A stretch of 48,907 bases of DNA from Myxococcales bacterium (GCA_025359105.1 JANYHK010000080.1:1-48907), one strand, 5' to 3'; shown: positions 7,011 to 16,151, counted from the first letter of the stretch. Numbers and translations are program-made. Notes: generated by a model from the sequence alone, not told the origin.

Positions 7011-8567
7011 TCACTCCCATTCGATCGTCGCCGGCGGCTTGCTCGAGATGTCGTAGACGACGCGGTTGATGCCGCGCACCTCGTTGATGATGCGCGTCGA
7101 GATCTTCGCGAGCACGTCGTACGGGATCTTCGCCCAGTCCGCCGTCATGCCGTCCACGGACACGACCGCACGCACCGCGCACGCCTCCTCGTAGGTGCGC
7201 TCGTCGCCCATGACGCCGACGCTGCGAACCGGGAGCAGGACGCAGAAGCTCTGCCAGATCGTCTCGTAGAGCCCGGCCGCGCGGATCTCGTCGCTCACGA
7301 TCGAGTCGGCGCCGCGGAGCACGGCGAGGCGCGCCTCGTTCACTTCGCCGAGGCAGCGGATCGCGAGGCCCGGTCCCGGGAAGGGCTGCCGCATGAGCAG
7401 ATCGCGCGGCATGCCGAGCGCCTCGCCGGCGGAGCGCACCTCGTCCTTGAAAAGCTCGCGGAGCGGCTCGATGAGCTTCAGCTTCATTCGCTCGGGCAGG
7501 CCCCCGACGTTGTGGTGGCTCTTGATGACCGCGCTCGGGCCCTTGAACGAGACGCTCTCGATGACGTCGGGGTAGAGCGTCCCCTGCACGAGGTACTTCG
7601 CGTTCTTCACCTTCGCGGCCTCTTCCTCGAAGACCTCGATGAAGACGCGGCCGATGATCTTCCGCTTCTGCTCGGGATCGCTCACGCCCTTGAGCGCCGT
7701 GAGGAAGCGCTCGCGGGCGTCGACGGCGACGAGGTTCAGGTGGAAGTTCTCGCGAAAGGTCGAGACGACCTGCTCGAACTCGCCGGTGCGGAGGACGCCG
7801 TTGTCGACGAAGATGCACGTGAGCCTGTCGCCGAGGGCCTTGTGGCAGATCATCGCCGCGACCGACGAATCGACGCCGCCGGAGAGGCCGCACACGGCGT
7901 GCTCGTCCAGGGCCACGGTCTCCTTCACGATCGCGATGGCCTCTTCGGTGAACGAGCCGGCCGTCCACGTCGGGGTGAGGCCGGCCACGTCGAAGAGGAA
8001 CGCCGCGAGGATCTCCCCGCCGCGCGGCGTGTGCACGACCTCGGGGTGGAACTGCAGGCCGTAGATCTTGCGCTCGGCGTTCGCGACGGCGCAAAAGGGT
8101 GTGTTGCCGGAGACGCCGATCGTCTGGAAGCCGGGCGGCATCGCGGTGATGCTGTCGCCGTGGCTCATCCACACGTCGAGCTGCTCCTTCTTGGCGAAGC
8201 GATGGAGGATGCCCTCGTTCTTCTCCACGGTGACCCGCGCGGCGCCGAACTCGCGCGCGTCGGATTTTTCGACCTTGCCGCCGAGCAGGTGCGCGATGAG
8301 CTGGAGCCCGTAGCAGATGCCGAGGATCGGCACGCCGAGCTCGAAGACGCGCTTGTCGACGCTCGGCGCTCCCTCGCCGTAGACGCTCGCCGGGCCGCCC
8401 GATAGGACGACCGCCCGCGGCGACATCGCCCGGAGCTTCTCGAAGTCGAGGGTGCACGGGTGAATCTCGCAGTAGACGCGCTGCTCGCGGATGCGCCGCG
8501 CGATGAGCTGCGTGTACTGCGAGCCGAAGTCGAGGACGACGACCAGATCGCGCGGAGCGTGGGACAT
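7011..8567 (-). CDS. guaA: GMP synthase (glutamine-hydrolysing)
   Basis: This 518-residue enzyme converts XMP to GMP using ATP and ammonia from glutamine. The N-terminal class-I amidotransferase has the nucleophile in GICYGLQ (C85) and the His/Glu of HPE (174-176). The ATP pyrophosphatase domain has the P-loop SGGVDSS (229-235). The C-terminal dimerisation domain ends in the typical KPPATIEWE. Length and motif order match bacterial GuaA. I chose the ATG at 8567; a GTG six codons earlier (8585) is possible. No guaB is in the window. The PEGA lipoprotein start codons lie within or just after the guaA stop. Confidence 0.98.
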   Translation of the reverse strand: MSHAPRDLVVVLDFGSQYTQLIARRIREQRVYCEIHPCTLDFEKLRAMSPRAVVLSGGPASVYGEGAPSVDKRVFELGVPILGICYGLQLIAHLLGGKVEKSDAREFGAARVTVEKNEGILHRFAKKEQLDVWMSHGDSITAMPPGFQTIGVSGNTPFCAVANAERKIYGLQFHPEVVHTPRGGEILAAFLFDVAGLTPTWTAGSFTEEAIAIVKETVALDEHAVCGLSGGVDSSVAAMICHKALGDRLTCIFVDNGVLRTGEFEQVVSTFRENFHLNLVAVDARERFLTALKGVSDPEQKRKIIGRVFIEVFEEEAAKVKNAKYLVQGTLYPDVIESVSFKGPSAVIKSHHNVGGLPERMKLKLIEPLRELFKDEVRSAGEALGMPRDLLMRQPFPGPGLAIRCLGEVNEARLAVLRGADSIVSDEIRAAGLYETIWQSFCVLLPVRSVGVMGDERTYEEACAVRAVVSVDGMTADWAKIPYDVLAKISTRIINEVRGINRVVYDISSKPPATIEWE

Positions 8568-8648
8568 GCTCGAGCGTGCTAGCACGGCGCACGGCGGCGC
8601 AAAAGCGTGGGCGGCGTGCGAGCGGCGTGCGCGGGCAGCGCGCCAGAG

Positions 8649-8692
8649 CCGGCCTGGAATCGGCCTGGAATCGGCCTAAAACCGGCCTAAAA
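8649..8692. repeat. 11-bp tandem repeat, four copies
   Basis: Four consecutive 11-mers of the form (c/t)cggcct(gg/aa)aa run from 8649 to 8692 in the gap upstream of guaA. The last copy includes the stop codon and last codon of the TPR/PEGA gene that ends at 8687, suggesting slippage from the gene end outward. Confidence 0.8.
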
Positions 8693-9547
8693 CCGGGCGC
8701 CGATCTCCGCGACGCCGCCGCCAGGGATCGCGCGGACGTCCAGGTGATTGAAGCCGGTCGTCGTGACCTGCGAGGGCGCCTTGCTGTTCGCGAGGAACAT
8801 CCAGGTCGCGACGCCGAGGGCGACGACGCCGACGCCGAGCGAGATGTCCGCGACGATGAGCTTGCTCCGCGCGGAGTCGACCCTGGACTGCTCGCAGTTC
8901 GGCGCGCACGTGTTGCGCAATTCGCTGATCTCGCTCTTGCCTGTGATGCCGAAGAACGCGAACGATCCGATGGCGACGACGCCGATGGCCCCGACGACGA
9001 TCGCCGCCGTCGGGATGCCGCCCGAAGACGACTTCGCGGGCCCCTCCGGCGTGGCCGGAGTCGGCGCGGGCGCGGGCGCGCCGATACGGACCATCACCTG
9101 GCGGTTCTTCTCGCCCGCATGCATGACGACGCGATCATCGGCCAGGGCGACGCCCGCCGCTTCGTAGTGCAGGATGTGCTCGCCCGGATCGAGCGCGACG
9201 GGCTTGCCGTCCAGCTTGTCGAGGAACGGCTGCCCGTCGACGGTGACCTTCACGTCGGTGAGGTCCCGGCCGCTCGCGTCCTTGGCGCTGATGACCACCG
9301 ACGGCATGCTCTGGTCGAGCGCCCCGAGCCACTCGGTGCAATCCTTCCGGACGATGCCGGGACACACGTCTCGAGAGCAGAGCGCGAACTGCTCTCGCGC
9401 GCGCTTGTACCTGCCGTCGTCGCGGAGCTGTTGCCCCTGCTCCGAGGCCTTCACGCACGCAGCCACGTCGTCCGCAGAGGCGACCGCGGGGGCGGCGAGG
9501 ACCCCGAGGAAGGACAGAGCCGCGACGGTTCGAGCACCCGAACGCAT
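8687..9547 (-). CDS. Secreted TPR/PEGA-like protein with two C-terminal membrane segments
   Basis: The product is 286 residues. A cleavable signal peptide (LAAPAVASA) is followed by a short TPR-like region (GQQLRDDGRYKRAREQF) with paired cysteines (CSRDVCPGIVRKDC), a PEGA-like beta domain (VVISAKDASGRDLTDVKVTV), a Pro/Ala linker and two hydrophobic segments at about 170-192 and 225-247. Between the segments lies a loop with two further cysteines. It lies 10 bases downstream of the Ser/Thr kinase at 9558-11138, so both are on one transcript. The architecture is shared with the proteins at 20294 and 40293, which also adjoin kinases. Biochemical function is unknown; a periplasmic partner of the kinase is an inference from recurrence. 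Confidence 0.85.
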   Translation of the reverse strand: MRSGARTVAALSFLGVLAAPAVASADDVAACVKASEQGQQLRDDGRYKRAREQFALCSRDVCPGIVRKDCTEWLGALDQSMPSVVISAKDASGRDLTDVKVTVDGQPFLDKLDGKPVALDPGEHILHYEAAGVALADDRVVMHAGEKNRQVMVRIGAPAPAPTPATPEGPAKSSSGGIPTAAIVVGAIGVVAIGSFAFFGITGKSEISELRNTCAPNCEQSRVDSARSKLIVADISLGVGVVALGVATWMFLANSKAPSQVTTTGFNHLDVRAIPGGGVAEIGARF

Positions 9548-9557
9548 GCCACCAAGA

Positions 9558-11138
9558 CTACTTGGTCATGCACTCCATCTTGTACTTTTTGTGGCCGGCG
9601 GCGTCGATCGTGAACGGCGGATCGCAGTTGGGTTTCGGCGCGGGAGGCGGCTGCATCGGGCGCGGCGGGGGCCTCACCGCGGGTTTGGCAGCCGCCGTCG
9701 CGGTCAGCGCCGCCGCGACCGGTGCGGGCCTCGGCGGCATCGCAGCGGCGCCCGGCGGTTCGGCGATCGCCGGAGGGATGTCGGCAGCGGGAGGAGGAGG
9801 AGAGGCCGTAGAAGGGGAGGCTGCGGCGGCTGCCTTGGGCGGCGGGTTGGCGCCCTTGAGGACGAGGATGATCGCGCCCATGATCCCGACGAAGACGGCG
9901 AGGGCGATGAGCACCGCGAGCCCGGTTCGGTTGCGCGGCCGCGAGCGCGTGCTCGACTGGCCCGATCGCGAGACGGAGATGCTCGAGAGCTGCGAGTCGA
10001 GCTCGTTGCCGCGCGCGCTGGCGCTCATCGTCTCCGCCGCGGGCACCTGCACGACCTCGGAGAGGGCGAGGTTGCGGCTGCTCGGGAACTTCTCCTGGAT
10101 GCGCGGGACGCTGCCGCTCGCCTCCGCGATCAGCGCCTCCGCCTGCTTGTTGCCGATCTGCGACGTGACGCTCTCGATCTCGGCCACCCGCGCTGCGCGC
10201 TTGGTGAGCTCGTCGGTCGCCGTGCGCTCGACCCACTCGCCGACCTCGCTCGGTGAGGCCATGCGGCCGCAGCGCTCGAGCGCGATCGCCATCTCGCGCG
10301 CGGTCGTCCAGCGATCCTCGGGGCGCTTCGCGAGCCCGCGCGCGACCACGTCGTCGAACGCGGTCGGCAAGCCCGCTACGACCGTGCTCGGCGGCGGGAA
10401 CTTTCCCTCGAGGGCCCGCATCAGAACCATCGCCTCGTTGTCACCTTCGAAGAGGCGCTTGCCGGTGAGCGTCTCCCACAGGACGACGGCCGCGGCGTAG
10501 ATGTCGGTCTGGCGCGCGACCTGGCCGCTGTGGAGCTGCTCCGGTGCCATGTACGCGATCTTGCCCTTCAGCTGCCCTTCGCGCGTCGTCTGCAGGCGAC
10601 CCGCGGCCTTCGCGACGCCGAAGTCGAGCACGCGGGCGACACCGTCGGTGCCGATGAGGATGTTCTGCGGCGAGACGTCGCGGTGGACGATGCTGAGCGG
10701 CTCGCCGTGCTCGTCCTTCGCCTCGTGCGCCGCGTGGAGACCGTGGAGGGTCCCGGCGAGGATCGTCACGGCGATGTCCGGCGGCAGGCCCACGCCGCGC
10801 ACGCGCAGGGCGCGCGCGAGCCGCGCCAGCGACTCGCCCTGCACGTACTCCATGACGAGGAAGATCTCCCCCTCGGTCGCCACGACGTCGAGCGTCGGCA
10901 CCACGTTGGGGTGACGGATGCGTCCGGCCAGACGCGCCTCGTCGAGGAACATCGTGACGAACTCCGGATCCTTGGCGAACTGCGGATGCAGTCGCTTGAT
11001 GGCGACCGTGCGCGAGAAGCCGACGGGTCCGTTGAGCCGACCGAAGTGGACAGTCGCCATTCCACCCGCGGCGATCTCGCCGAAGAGGATGTAGCGCCCC
11101 ACGACGCGTGCGCCGTGGGCGTCGGACATTCCGGTCAT
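9558..11138 (-). CDS. Membrane-anchored Ser/Thr protein kinase
   Basis: The 526-residue protein has a complete N-terminal Hanks-type kinase domain: glycine loop GEIAAGGMATV (20-30), lysine K48 in VAIK, catalytic HRDVSPQN (152-159), DFG (172-174) and APE (198-200). The usual HRDLKP lysine is replaced by Ser, which is common in myxobacterial kinases. A Ser-rich juxtamembrane part precedes one membrane helix (about 405-427), a long Pro/Ala periplasmic linker and a conserved-looking C-terminal tail with paired cysteines, CDPPFTIDAAGHKKYKMEC. The kinase faces the cytoplasm and the tail the periplasm. A TPR/PEGA protein follows 10 bases downstream. Substrate and signal are unknown. The ATG four codons in is an alternative start. 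Confidence 0.95.
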   Translation of the reverse strand: MTGMSDAHGARVVGRYILFGEIAAGGMATVHFGRLNGPVGFSRTVAIKRLHPQFAKDPEFVTMFLDEARLAGRIRHPNVVPTLDVVATEGEIFLVMEYVQGESLARLARALRVRGVGLPPDIAVTILAGTLHGLHAAHEAKDEHGEPLSIVHRDVSPQNILIGTDGVARVLDFGVAKAAGRLQTTREGQLKGKIAYMAPEQLHSGQVARQTDIYAAAVVLWETLTGKRLFEGDNEAMVLMRALEGKFPPPSTVVAGLPTAFDDVVARGLAKRPEDRWTTAREMAIALERCGRMASPSEVGEWVERTATDELTKRAARVAEIESVTSQIGNKQAEALIAEASGSVPRIQEKFPSSRNLALSEVVQVPAAETMSASARGNELDSQLSSISVSRSGQSSTRSRPRNRTGLAVLIALAVFVGIMGAIILVLKGANPPPKAAAAASPSTASPPPPAADIPPAIAEPPGAAAMPPRPAPVAAALTATAAAKPAVRPPPRPMQPPPAPKPNCDPPFTIDAAGHKKYKMECMTK

Positions 11139-11294
11139 GCTGCCTTCAGGCTAACCGACGGATTCGCGGAAACGCCCGCAGTTCCGCGCATCCCACCCTC
11201 ACGGAGTGCGCTCGTGTGGGCGCGGTGTGGAAAGCGCACGCCTGGCCCTCACGATTTCCTACCTTCGCCTCGCGTCCTGAGGCACCGTGTGGAC

Positions 11295-11747
11295 ATGGTC
11301 CCGGACGTAACGATCTCCGTAGTTCGCGTCGGTCGGGTGGTCGTCCCGTTGCCCTCGTACCAATCCGACGGGGCCGCAGGTATGGATCTCCACGCGGCCC
11401 TCGAGGCCAGCGTGACGATCGCTCCGCTCGGGCGCGTGAAGATCCCGACCGGCCTGCAGCTGGCGATTCCCGAGCAGTTCGAAGGGCAAATTCGGCCGCG
11501 CTCCGGCCTCGCGGCCAAGCGCGGGGTCACCGTTCTCAACGCGCCCGGCACCGTCGACTCCGACTACCGCGGCGAGGTGCTGGTCTTGCTGGTGAACGTG
11601 AGCAGCGATCCGGTGACGATCGAGCCGCTGGATCGCATCGCGCAGATCGTCTTCGCGCCGGTCGGGCGGGCGGAGCTGCGGCTGGTCGAGGAGCTCGCCC
11701 CCACGCCGCGCGGCTCCGGCGGCTATGGATCGACCGGCGGGGTCTAA
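11295..11747 (+). CDS. dut: dUTP diphosphatase (dUTPase)
   Basis: The 150-residue trimeric dUTPase hydrolyses dUTP to dUMP and pyrophosphate, keeping uracil out of DNA and supplying dTMP synthesis. All five motifs are present in order: AGMDLHA, RPRSGLA, VLNAPGTVDSDYRGE (with the catalytic Asp and Tyr), DRIAQIVF and the C-terminal RGSGGYGSTG that closes over the active site. Length is normal. The ATG at 11295 fits the family's N-terminus; a GTG two codons earlier is also possible. It diverges from the kinase gene starting at 11138 and is followed after 25 bases by the pseudokinase gene. Confidence 0.97.
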   Translation: MVPDVTISVVRVGRVVVPLPSYQSDGAAGMDLHAALEASVTIAPLGRVKIPTGLQLAIPEQFEGQIRPRSGLAAKRGVTVLNAPGTVDSDYRGEVLVLLVNVSSDPVTIEPLDRIAQIVFAPVGRAELRLVEELAPTPRGSGGYGSTGGV

Positions 11748-11759
11748 CTCGCCTATAAG
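11730..11759 (+). promoter_or_regulatory. Possible promoter of the pseudokinase gene
   Basis: TCGACC (11730-11735), an 18-base spacer and TATAAG (11754-11759) lie across the dut stop and end about 14 bases before the pseudokinase ATG at 11773. The -10 box is good, the -35 fair. It would allow expression independent of dut. Confidence 0.35.
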
Positions 11760-11772
11760 AGTGACTGGGAAT

Positions 11773-13263
11773 ATGACCGAGGAAGCGTCCAGCGAAACCA
11801 AGAAGCGGGACGAGGCGAGCGCCGAGCCGGCTCCTTTGACGCCCCGTAGCCCCGGCGCGGCGCCACCCGCAGCAGCCCCTGCGGCCAAGGCAGCAGCAGC
11901 TGCGCCGAGCGAGGCGACCGACGCAGCGGCGGCGGACAGCGGCGACAAGGGCCCGGTCTCCATCCGCAGCCTGTCGACCGCGCCGCCCGAGCCGACGCCC
12001 CCGTCCATGTCGGCGCGCGATCGCGAGGCGCTCGCGAAGAAGCGTGTCGGCTCGACGCTCAAGGGCTGGCGCCTCGCGCGCCTCCTCGGAGTCGGTCCGG
12101 TGTGCGCGGCCTTCGAGTCGTTCCGCGGCGCCGACGACAGCGGCGACCACGTCGTCCTTCGCGTCATGGTCGGCAACATCGCGACCCACGAGCGCGCGCG
12201 GGCGATGCTCCTGCGTGGCGCGTACGCGTCCAATCGCTTCAACCACCCCCGCGTCATCCCCGTCATCGGCGACGGCACGGACGCCGACGGCACCCCCTTC
12301 GTCGTCCGCCCGTGGATCGACGCCGAGACCCTCGACCAGACCCTCGGCAAGCTCGACGCGCCGATGACCGAGCCGCAGGTGCTGCGCATGGCCGAGCAGG
12401 TGCTCGACGCGCTCGAGATCGCGCACTCGCACGGCATCGTGCACGGCGCCATCACGTCGCGGAACATCCTGGTGACGCCGCGGGGCTCGGTGCGCCTGTG
12501 CGACTTCTCCGTGCCGCCGGGCATGGGGCCGCGCACGAGCGACGACGTCGACGTCCTCGCCCAGCGCCGCGTCGGGCCCTTCTCTGCGCCGGAGCGCTGC
12601 GGCGACGAGCCGGGGCCGGCGAGCGAGCAGTCGGACATCTACATGCTTGCGGCATGCATGTATTACGCGATCGCCAGGGAACACCCGCGTGGCAAGGTCG
12701 AGGCCGTCGCCGAGCTCGCGCGCGCCGCGGCCCGGCCGGTGCGGCAGGTCGCGCCGAAGGTGAGCGAGTACTTCGCGATGGTCGTCGATCACGCGCTGTC
12801 GCTCGAGCCCGAGGCGCGCTTCGAGAGCGCGTACGCGATGCTCGGCGACGTGCGCCGCGTCATGGCCGGTCGCAAGCCCAAGCTGGGAGACGCGCGCAAG
12901 CCGGTCCCCAGCGGGAGCTTCTCGGCGATCCCGCTCTCGGTGCGCGACGGGTCGCCGTCGAGCCAGCGCTCGTCTTCCATCCTGCGCAGCGACCTGGCGC
13001 CGTCGTCGGCGACGCACGCGCGCTACGCCGCCAGCCAGCAGTGGCGGGGGAACATGGGCCTCATCCTCGCCATCGCGCTGCTCGTCGGCATCGCCACGTT
13101 CGTGATGGTGCGCGAGAAGGTCGAAGAGAACCGCGCCCAGGAGCAAGAGGAGCTCTCGAAGAAGCAGCAACAGCTTCAGCAGAAGAAGGAGCACGAAGCG
13201 CTCACTGCTCCCGTCCCGCCCGTTTCGCCTGTCCCCCCCGCATCGAGCGCGACGTTGCCATGA
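11773..13263 (+). CDS. Membrane-anchored pseudokinase
   Basis: The 496-residue protein has an Ala/Pro-rich N-terminal extension (about 1-80), a kinase fold at about 95-365, one membrane helix (about 428-447), a Glu/Gln/Lys-rich coiled coil (447-475) and a short Pro-rich tail. The fold is recognisable from SDIYMLAACMYYAI and SAPE, but catalytic residues are lost: the VAIK lysine is Arg (VVLR, R130), HRD reads HGA (224-226), DFG reads DFS (244-246), and the glycine loop is poor (LGVGPVCAA). It should therefore not phosphorylate and may act as a scaffold or nucleotide sensor. Its stop overlaps the start of a metallophosphatase (ATGA), so the two products are made together. Intact kinases in this window pair with TPR proteins instead. 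Confidence 0.88.
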   Translation: MTEEASSETKKRDEASAEPAPLTPRSPGAAPPAAAPAAKAAAAAPSEATDAAAADSGDKGPVSIRSLSTAPPEPTPPSMSARDREALAKKRVGSTLKGWRLARLLGVGPVCAAFESFRGADDSGDHVVLRVMVGNIATHERARAMLLRGAYASNRFNHPRVIPVIGDGTDADGTPFVVRPWIDAETLDQTLGKLDAPMTEPQVLRMAEQVLDALEIAHSHGIVHGAITSRNILVTPRGSVRLCDFSVPPGMGPRTSDDVDVLAQRRVGPFSAPERCGDEPGPASEQSDIYMLAACMYYAIAREHPRGKVEAVAELARAAARPVRQVAPKVSEYFAMVVDHALSLEPEARFESAYAMLGDVRRVMAGRKPKLGDARKPVPSGSFSAIPLSVRDGSPSSQRSSSILRSDLAPSSATHARYAASQQWRGNMGLILAIALLVGIATFVMVREKVEENRAQEQEELSKKQQQLQQKKEHEALTAPVPPVSPVPPASSATLP

Positions 13264-14285
13264 CCGCCCGCCGCGTCGTCGCGATGGGAGACCCGCAGGC
13301 GCCCTTCGCTCGCGTGATGGAGGTCTTGAAGGTTCGGGAGCTCCTGAGCGGCGACAAGCTCGCCGACGACGTTCACCTCGTCGTGATGGGGGACTACTTC
13401 GACTTCGGCGAGCGTGACGCGCGCGCCGAGGCGGTGGAGGGGAGCGCGCGGCTCATCGCGTGGCTCGTCTCGCACGCCGAGGAGCAGGTGACGCTCATCG
13501 CCGGCAACCACGATCTCGCCCGCGTCGGTGAGCTCGCGCACTTCGACGACGCGACCTTCGCGCGCGCCCAGGCAGAGGCCGACAAGGCCTACTACGACAA
13601 GGCGCCGCTCCGCCCCGAGCAGGCGTTCAAAGACGAGTTCGATCTGCCCACGTGGGAGCTCGCGGCCCGCGATTTCTCCACGTTCAAGGAGCGCCAGCGC
13701 GCGCTGGTCGCCGATCTCTTGTCGGCCAAGCGCATGCGCGCGGCGTTCGCGCCGTCGGCCCGCGTCCTCATGGTCCACGCCGGCGTCACGCAGGCCCAGC
13801 TCGCGCTCGCCGGCGCCGGCGCCGCCACCGACGCCCGCGTGCTCGCGAACGCATTGAACCGCGCGCTCTACGCGGGCTTCGACGCGTGGCGCGCCGGCAC
13901 GACCAGGAAGCTCGAGATCGCCGGCCTTCACGCGCCGGGCAACGCCGCGGGGGAGGGGAGCGGCTTTTTCTACCACCGCCCCGCGACCGAGCCGTCGGCG
14001 TCGCCTGGCCGGCGCTTTCATCCGCGCGATCTGCCCGTCGGGCTCACGCAGGTCGTCGGGCACATCGGCGACAAGAAATGCCGCGAGCTCCTCGGGATGG
14101 ACCCGGCGGCGGCCAAGGACGGCCCGCTGCGCCACCTCGTCGCCCGCGGCGAATCCGTGCACTATGCACATGGGCTGCCCGACCTCACCGCCACGCCCGA
14201 CGCGGCGACGATGATCTTCACCGACGGCGGCATGCTCCGCGCGGAGCCCGCCGACTACGAGCTGTTCAGCCCTCCCCTCGTTTGA
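13260..14285 (+). CDS. Calcineurin-like metallophosphoesterase
   Basis: The 341-residue protein has the dinuclear-metal motifs of the family in order: GD at 10-11 (GDPQ where the usual motif is DxH), GDYFD (44-48), GNHD (82-85), a histidine in MVHAG (H173) and GHIGD (H268). A Ser/Thr phosphatase-like (PPP/ApaH-like) or nucleotide-cleaving activity is plausible; the substrate cannot be told from sequence. There is no signal peptide or membrane segment, so it is cytoplasmic. Its ATG overlaps the pseudokinase stop, strongly suggesting joint function, perhaps with the pseudokinase recruiting or controlling the phosphatase. The 3' end overlaps the convergent response-regulator gene by 20 bases. 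Confidence 0.88.
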   Translation: MTARRVVAMGDPQAPFARVMEVLKVRELLSGDKLADDVHLVVMGDYFDFGERDARAEAVEGSARLIAWLVSHAEEQVTLIAGNHDLARVGELAHFDDATFARAQAEADKAYYDKAPLRPEQAFKDEFDLPTWELAARDFSTFKERQRALVADLLSAKRMRAAFAPSARVLMVHAGVTQAQLALAGAGAATDARVLANALNRALYAGFDAWRAGTTRKLEIAGLHAPGNAAGEGSGFFYHRPATEPSASPGRRFHPRDLPVGLTQVVGHIGDKKCRELLGMDPAAAKDGPLRHLVARGESVHYAHGLPDLTATPDAATMIFTDGGMLRAEPADYELFSPPLV

Positions 14286-15753
14286 TCTGGTAGGCGCGGA
14301 TCTTCTTGTGCAGGTTGGTCCGCTCGACGCCGAGCACCACCGCCGTGCGCGAGATGTTCCAGCCGGTCAGCTTGAGGGTGTCGACGATGTACTGCCGCTC
14401 GCTCTTCTCGCGGTGGTCGCGCAAGGTGAGGTAGCCGGCCGGGATCGCCTGCGCGCCGCGCGGGGCGCTCGTCTCCGGCTCGGCGGCCTCGCCGTCGTCC
14501 GCGCCGGCGTCGCCGTCGCCGGTGGTGTCCTCTTCGCCGAAGGGGCTGGCGTGCGGGTCTTCCGGCATGTCGGCGACGGTCACGCGGTCGCCGGAGAGGA
14601 TGGCCATGCGCTCGACGATGTTCTTCAGCTCGCGCACGTTGCCCGGCCATTTGCGGGCGACGAGCGCCGTGATGACGCCGTCGTCCATGGGCTTGGGCTT
14701 CGTCCCGTTCTCGCGTGAGAACTGCTGCATGAAGGAGAGCGCGAGGACGCGAATGTCCTCGACGCGCTCGCGCAACGACGGGCTCCGGAGCGGGAAGACG
14801 TTGAGGCGGAAGAAGAGATCCTCGCGAAACTGGCCGTTCTCGACGGCCTTGCCGAGCTCCTTGTTGGTCGCCGCGAGCACCCGGACGTCGACGTGCATGA
14901 CGTGCTCGCTGCCGACGCGCGACACCTCGCCGCTCTGCAGCGCGCGGAGAACCTTCGCCTGCGCGACGAGATCCATGTCGCCGATCTCGTCGAGGAAGAG
15001 CGTGCCGCCGTGGGCCTGCTCGAAGAAGCCGCGCTTCTTGGCCTGCGCGCCGGTGAAGGCGCCGCGCTCGTGGCCGAACAGCTCGCTCTCGATGAGCTCG
15101 CGGGGGATGGCTGCGCAGTTGACCTTCACGAACGGGCCGTCGGCGCGGGGGCTGAGGCGGTGAATGGCGCGCGAGATGAGCTCCTTGCCGGTGCCGCTCT
15201 CACCGGTGATGAGGACGCTCGCCTTGGTGGGGGCGACCTTCTCGATCTCCCGGAAGACGCGGGAGATCGCCTGGCTCGTGCCGATCATCTCGTAGCGCGC
15301 GCTCTGCTCGCGGGCCGCCTCGTCGAGGGCGCGGCGCGTCTGTGCGGCGTCGAGCACGTTGCGGACGCTGACGAGCACGCGCTCGCGCACCAGCGGCTTC
15401 TCGAAGAAGTCGCGCGCGCCGAGCTTGATCGCCTGCACCGCGTCGTTCACGGTGGCGTGCCCGCTGATGACGATGATGGGGATGTCGCGCGTCGACTCGT
15501 CCTTGCGAATGCGCTCGAGGGCCTCGAGGCCGCTCATGCCGGGGAGCTTCACGTCGAAGAGCGCGAGATCGACCGGGGTGTTGGGGCTCTGCAGGAGGCG
15601 CAGCCCTTCCTCGGCGGTCTCGACCGCGAGCACCTGGTAGCCCTCGCCCTCGAGCACGAGCTGCAGCGTGCGACGGATGTTCTTCTCGTCGTCGACGACG
15701 AGGACGGTCTTCGCGATCGGGGCGCCGGGCGGGGGGGCGGAGGGGCTGTTCAC
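14266..15753 (-). CDS. NtrC-family sigma-54-dependent response regulator
   Basis: The 495-residue three-domain activator has a receiver domain (about 15-130; acidic pair DD at 21-22, phosphoacceptor D67 in LFDVKLPG). The AAA+ domain carries Walker A GESGTGKE (184-191), the sigma-54 contact loop GAFTGA (231-236) and Walker B TLFLDEIGD. An acidic linker leads to a Fis-type helix-turn-helix (GWNISRTAVVLGVERTNLHK). It should activate sigma-54 promoters after phosphorylation. The start is a GTG at 15753 in front of the receiver domain; no nearer ATG keeps the domain whole. No histidine kinase adjoins. It is the last gene of a minus-strand run with bamD and two small genes. Confidence 0.95.
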   Translation of the reverse strand: MNSPSAPPPGAPIAKTVLVVDDEKNIRRTLQLVLEGEGYQVLAVETAEEGLRLLQSPNTPVDLALFDVKLPGMSGLEALERIRKDESTRDIPIIVISGHATVNDAVQAIKLGARDFFEKPLVRERVLVSVRNVLDAAQTRRALDEAAREQSARYEMIGTSQAISRVFREIEKVAPTKASVLITGESGTGKELISRAIHRLSPRADGPFVKVNCAAIPRELIESELFGHERGAFTGAQAKKRGFFEQAHGGTLFLDEIGDMDLVAQAKVLRALQSGEVSRVGSEHVMHVDVRVLAATNKELGKAVENGQFREDLFFRLNVFPLRSPSLRERVEDIRVLALSFMQQFSRENGTKPKPMDDGVITALVARKWPGNVRELKNIVERMAILSGDRVTVADMPEDPHASPFGEEDTTGDGDAGADDGEAAEPETSAPRGAQAIPAGYLTLRDHREKSERQYIVDTLKLTGWNISRTAVVLGVERTNLHKKIRAYQIKRGEG

Positions 15754-15794
15754 GGCGACGAGGCTAGCAGCTAGCGGCCGGGCGGGTGCGCGCG

Positions 15795-16151
15795 TCAGGC
15801 GCCGAGCACCCAGTAGGCGAGGAGCCCGAGCAGGAAGGACGCGGCGTTCGCGAGGCCGGACGCCGCGGCCGCGAGGCCCCACGTCGCGCCGGGCATCGCC
15901 ACCCGGTAGAACGCGAGCTCGGCGCCGAACGCCCACGCCTCGCTCGCGCCGTAGCGCAGCGGCTCGGAGAGGCCCAGCTGGGGCACCACGAACCACACGA
16001 TCGGGTGCGTCGCGAGCGTCGCGAAGAACGCGATCGCCGCCCGCTGCTGCCAGGGGAGCGCCGCAAGCCCGCGGGTCACCCGCGTGACGATCGGCATCTC
16101 GACGAGCTCGGTCAGGCCGAACGCGAGCGCCCACTCGGTCAGGTAGGTCAC
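15795..16151 (-). CDS. Small integral membrane protein
   Basis: The 118-residue protein has about three to four membrane helices (ALAFGLTELVEMPIV, AAIAFFATLATHPIVWFVV, AWAFGAELAFYRVAM and a C-terminal ASFLLGLLAYWVL). Polar residues within helices (His, Glu, Pro) suggest a function beyond anchoring, but I do not recognise a family. It lies 19 bases after bamD and 41 bases before the response-regulator gene, all on the minus strand, so cotranscription is likely. Confidence 0.75.
   Translation of the reverse strand: MTYLTEWALAFGLTELVEMPIVTRVTRGLAALPWQQRAAIAFFATLATHPIVWFVVPQLGLSEPLRYGASEAWAFGAELAFYRVAMPGATWGLAAAASGLANAASFLLGLLAYWVLGA

Noticed and set aside
6667-8592. Single 641-codon minus-strand frame over guaA
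   Set aside because: Only its last 110 codons (the PEGA lipoprotein) are coding; the rest is an alternative frame of guaA.
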